Shown: piece after piece, positions 63,416-64,000 of the stretch
Position numbering within the stretch: the stretch's first letter is position 1
Layout: every line of letters begins with the position of its first letter
Assembly (NCBI GenBank): GCA_963931925.1
Contig: OZ007582.1
Coordinates: 37,535,617-37,599,616 of the forward strand
Source: Onchidella celtica
Lineage: Eukaryota; Mollusca; Gastropoda; Systellommatophora; Onchidiidae
Direction of reading: 5' to 3'
Length of the DNA: 64,000 nucleotides
Notes under the pieces: generated by a model
The model's database searches: none
What the model was told of the DNA's origin: nothing
What the model saw: the letters and a program-made list of their open reading frames with translations, nothing else
Position numbers and translations under genes: made by a program

Positions 63416-63892
63416 TTATAGTAAACCGAAGTTTTGAGTTAGCAAAATATAATGTAGATATTCCTTTACAGTAGACAAACAGTCTTGCGCTTCCGCCTCC
63501 GGAATGCCATAAAAAAACAAACTGCTTCGATGGTATCTCGTCTCCTGATCTACTGACTTCCATTCAAGCTCAATAATCTTCTTTTCCATCTCTACAATCT
63601 TATTTGACATCTTTTCCACGTGTGGTTGGTTTTGGCTTTCTTCTTCTGCCAGCATATCAAATTTTCTGTTTATTTCAGTAAATCTTTCATCTTGTACACA
63701 CAATTTATCTAAGAGCTGACCCAAATAGTTTCCTGCTTTGCTAATGTCCAACATACATTTTATTATTGCTTCAATTGCTCCTGATAACTGTGGTTTCATA
63801 CCTTTAACTTCTCTGGCAGGCTGCGTTATAGTTTTTCCCTTCTTATGTAACACGACCACTACTCTTTCTCCTCCTTTTACAATCTCTGCCAC
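63416..63892 (-). pseudogene. LINE ORF1 N-terminal/coiled-coil fragment
   Basis: The minus frame has a charged coiled coil (ERFTEINRKFDMLAEEE, VEKMSNKIVEMEKKIIELE) leading to RYHRSSLFFYGIPEAEAQD, the start of the RNA-recognition motif of L1-like ORF1 proteins, then a stop. There is no good ATG. A TGA precedes residue 1, while another frame stays open from about 63890 to the window end, suggesting a frameshift. ORF1 proteins are trimeric nucleic-acid chaperones. Confidence 0.6.
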
Positions 63893-64000
63893 TCACATCC
63901 TTGACCGCCGCCCTTTCCTGAATTACACTTTCAATTTGTGTGGCTTTGTTTACTTCTTTCAAACCGTCCACGACAGTTATTGTAATTTTCAAGGCTGTAT

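Overview
The window is metazoan nuclear DNA with introns, consensus GT-AG splice sites, many degraded retroelements, MITEs and minisatellites. It has no bacterial gene organisation. The repeat content (Gmr1-like Ty3/gypsy elements, zinc-finger LINEs, CR1-, jockey- and Tc1-like fragments, a Helitron) suits a marine invertebrate, possibly a mollusc. The species assignment is inference.

The main host gene lies on the minus strand. Eleven coding exons between 59252 (ATG) and 20916 (stop) splice in consistent phase into a 572-residue MORC-family GHKL ATPase. It has an N-terminal ATPase, an S5-like domain, three acidic 20-residue repeats and a C-terminal coiled coil, but I find no CW zinc finger. 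Its introns hold most of the repeats: a 5 kb minisatellite in intron 6, a 61-bp array in intron 5 whose unit carries the exon-5 splice donor, a TIR element in intron 9, and a young 9.9 kb LTR retrotransposon in intron 10.

Region by region: 1-3777 is a deleted Gmr1-like LTR element on the minus strand, with integrase upstream of reverse transcriptase. 5444-6237 is a frameshifted RT fragment of the same family. 8475-10223 is a decayed integrase followed by an OTU-like protease domain. 11.5-13.1 kb holds a tandem duplication and a Tigger-like MITE. 13.45-15.4 kb is a CR1-like LINE nested inside the zinc finger of an older LINE. 17.6 kb is a tRNA-derived SINE. 20.1-20.6 kb is a non-autonomous Helitron just beyond the MORC 3' end. 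20.6-59.3 kb is the MORC gene. 60.5-64 kb holds LINE ORF1 remnants and a jockey-like LINE flanked by a 9-bp target duplication.

The young Gmr1-like element (24184-34108) has seemingly identical LTRs, a 5-bp target duplication, a duplicated tRNA-Pro-type primer site and a single 1365-residue Gag-Pol frame. That frame has a SCAN-like Gag domain and INT before RT, but the integrase catalytic core is deleted in frame. A 2 kb LINE has since inserted into its 5' LTR. Most remaining intergenic and intronic DNA is AT-rich and shows nothing recognisable.
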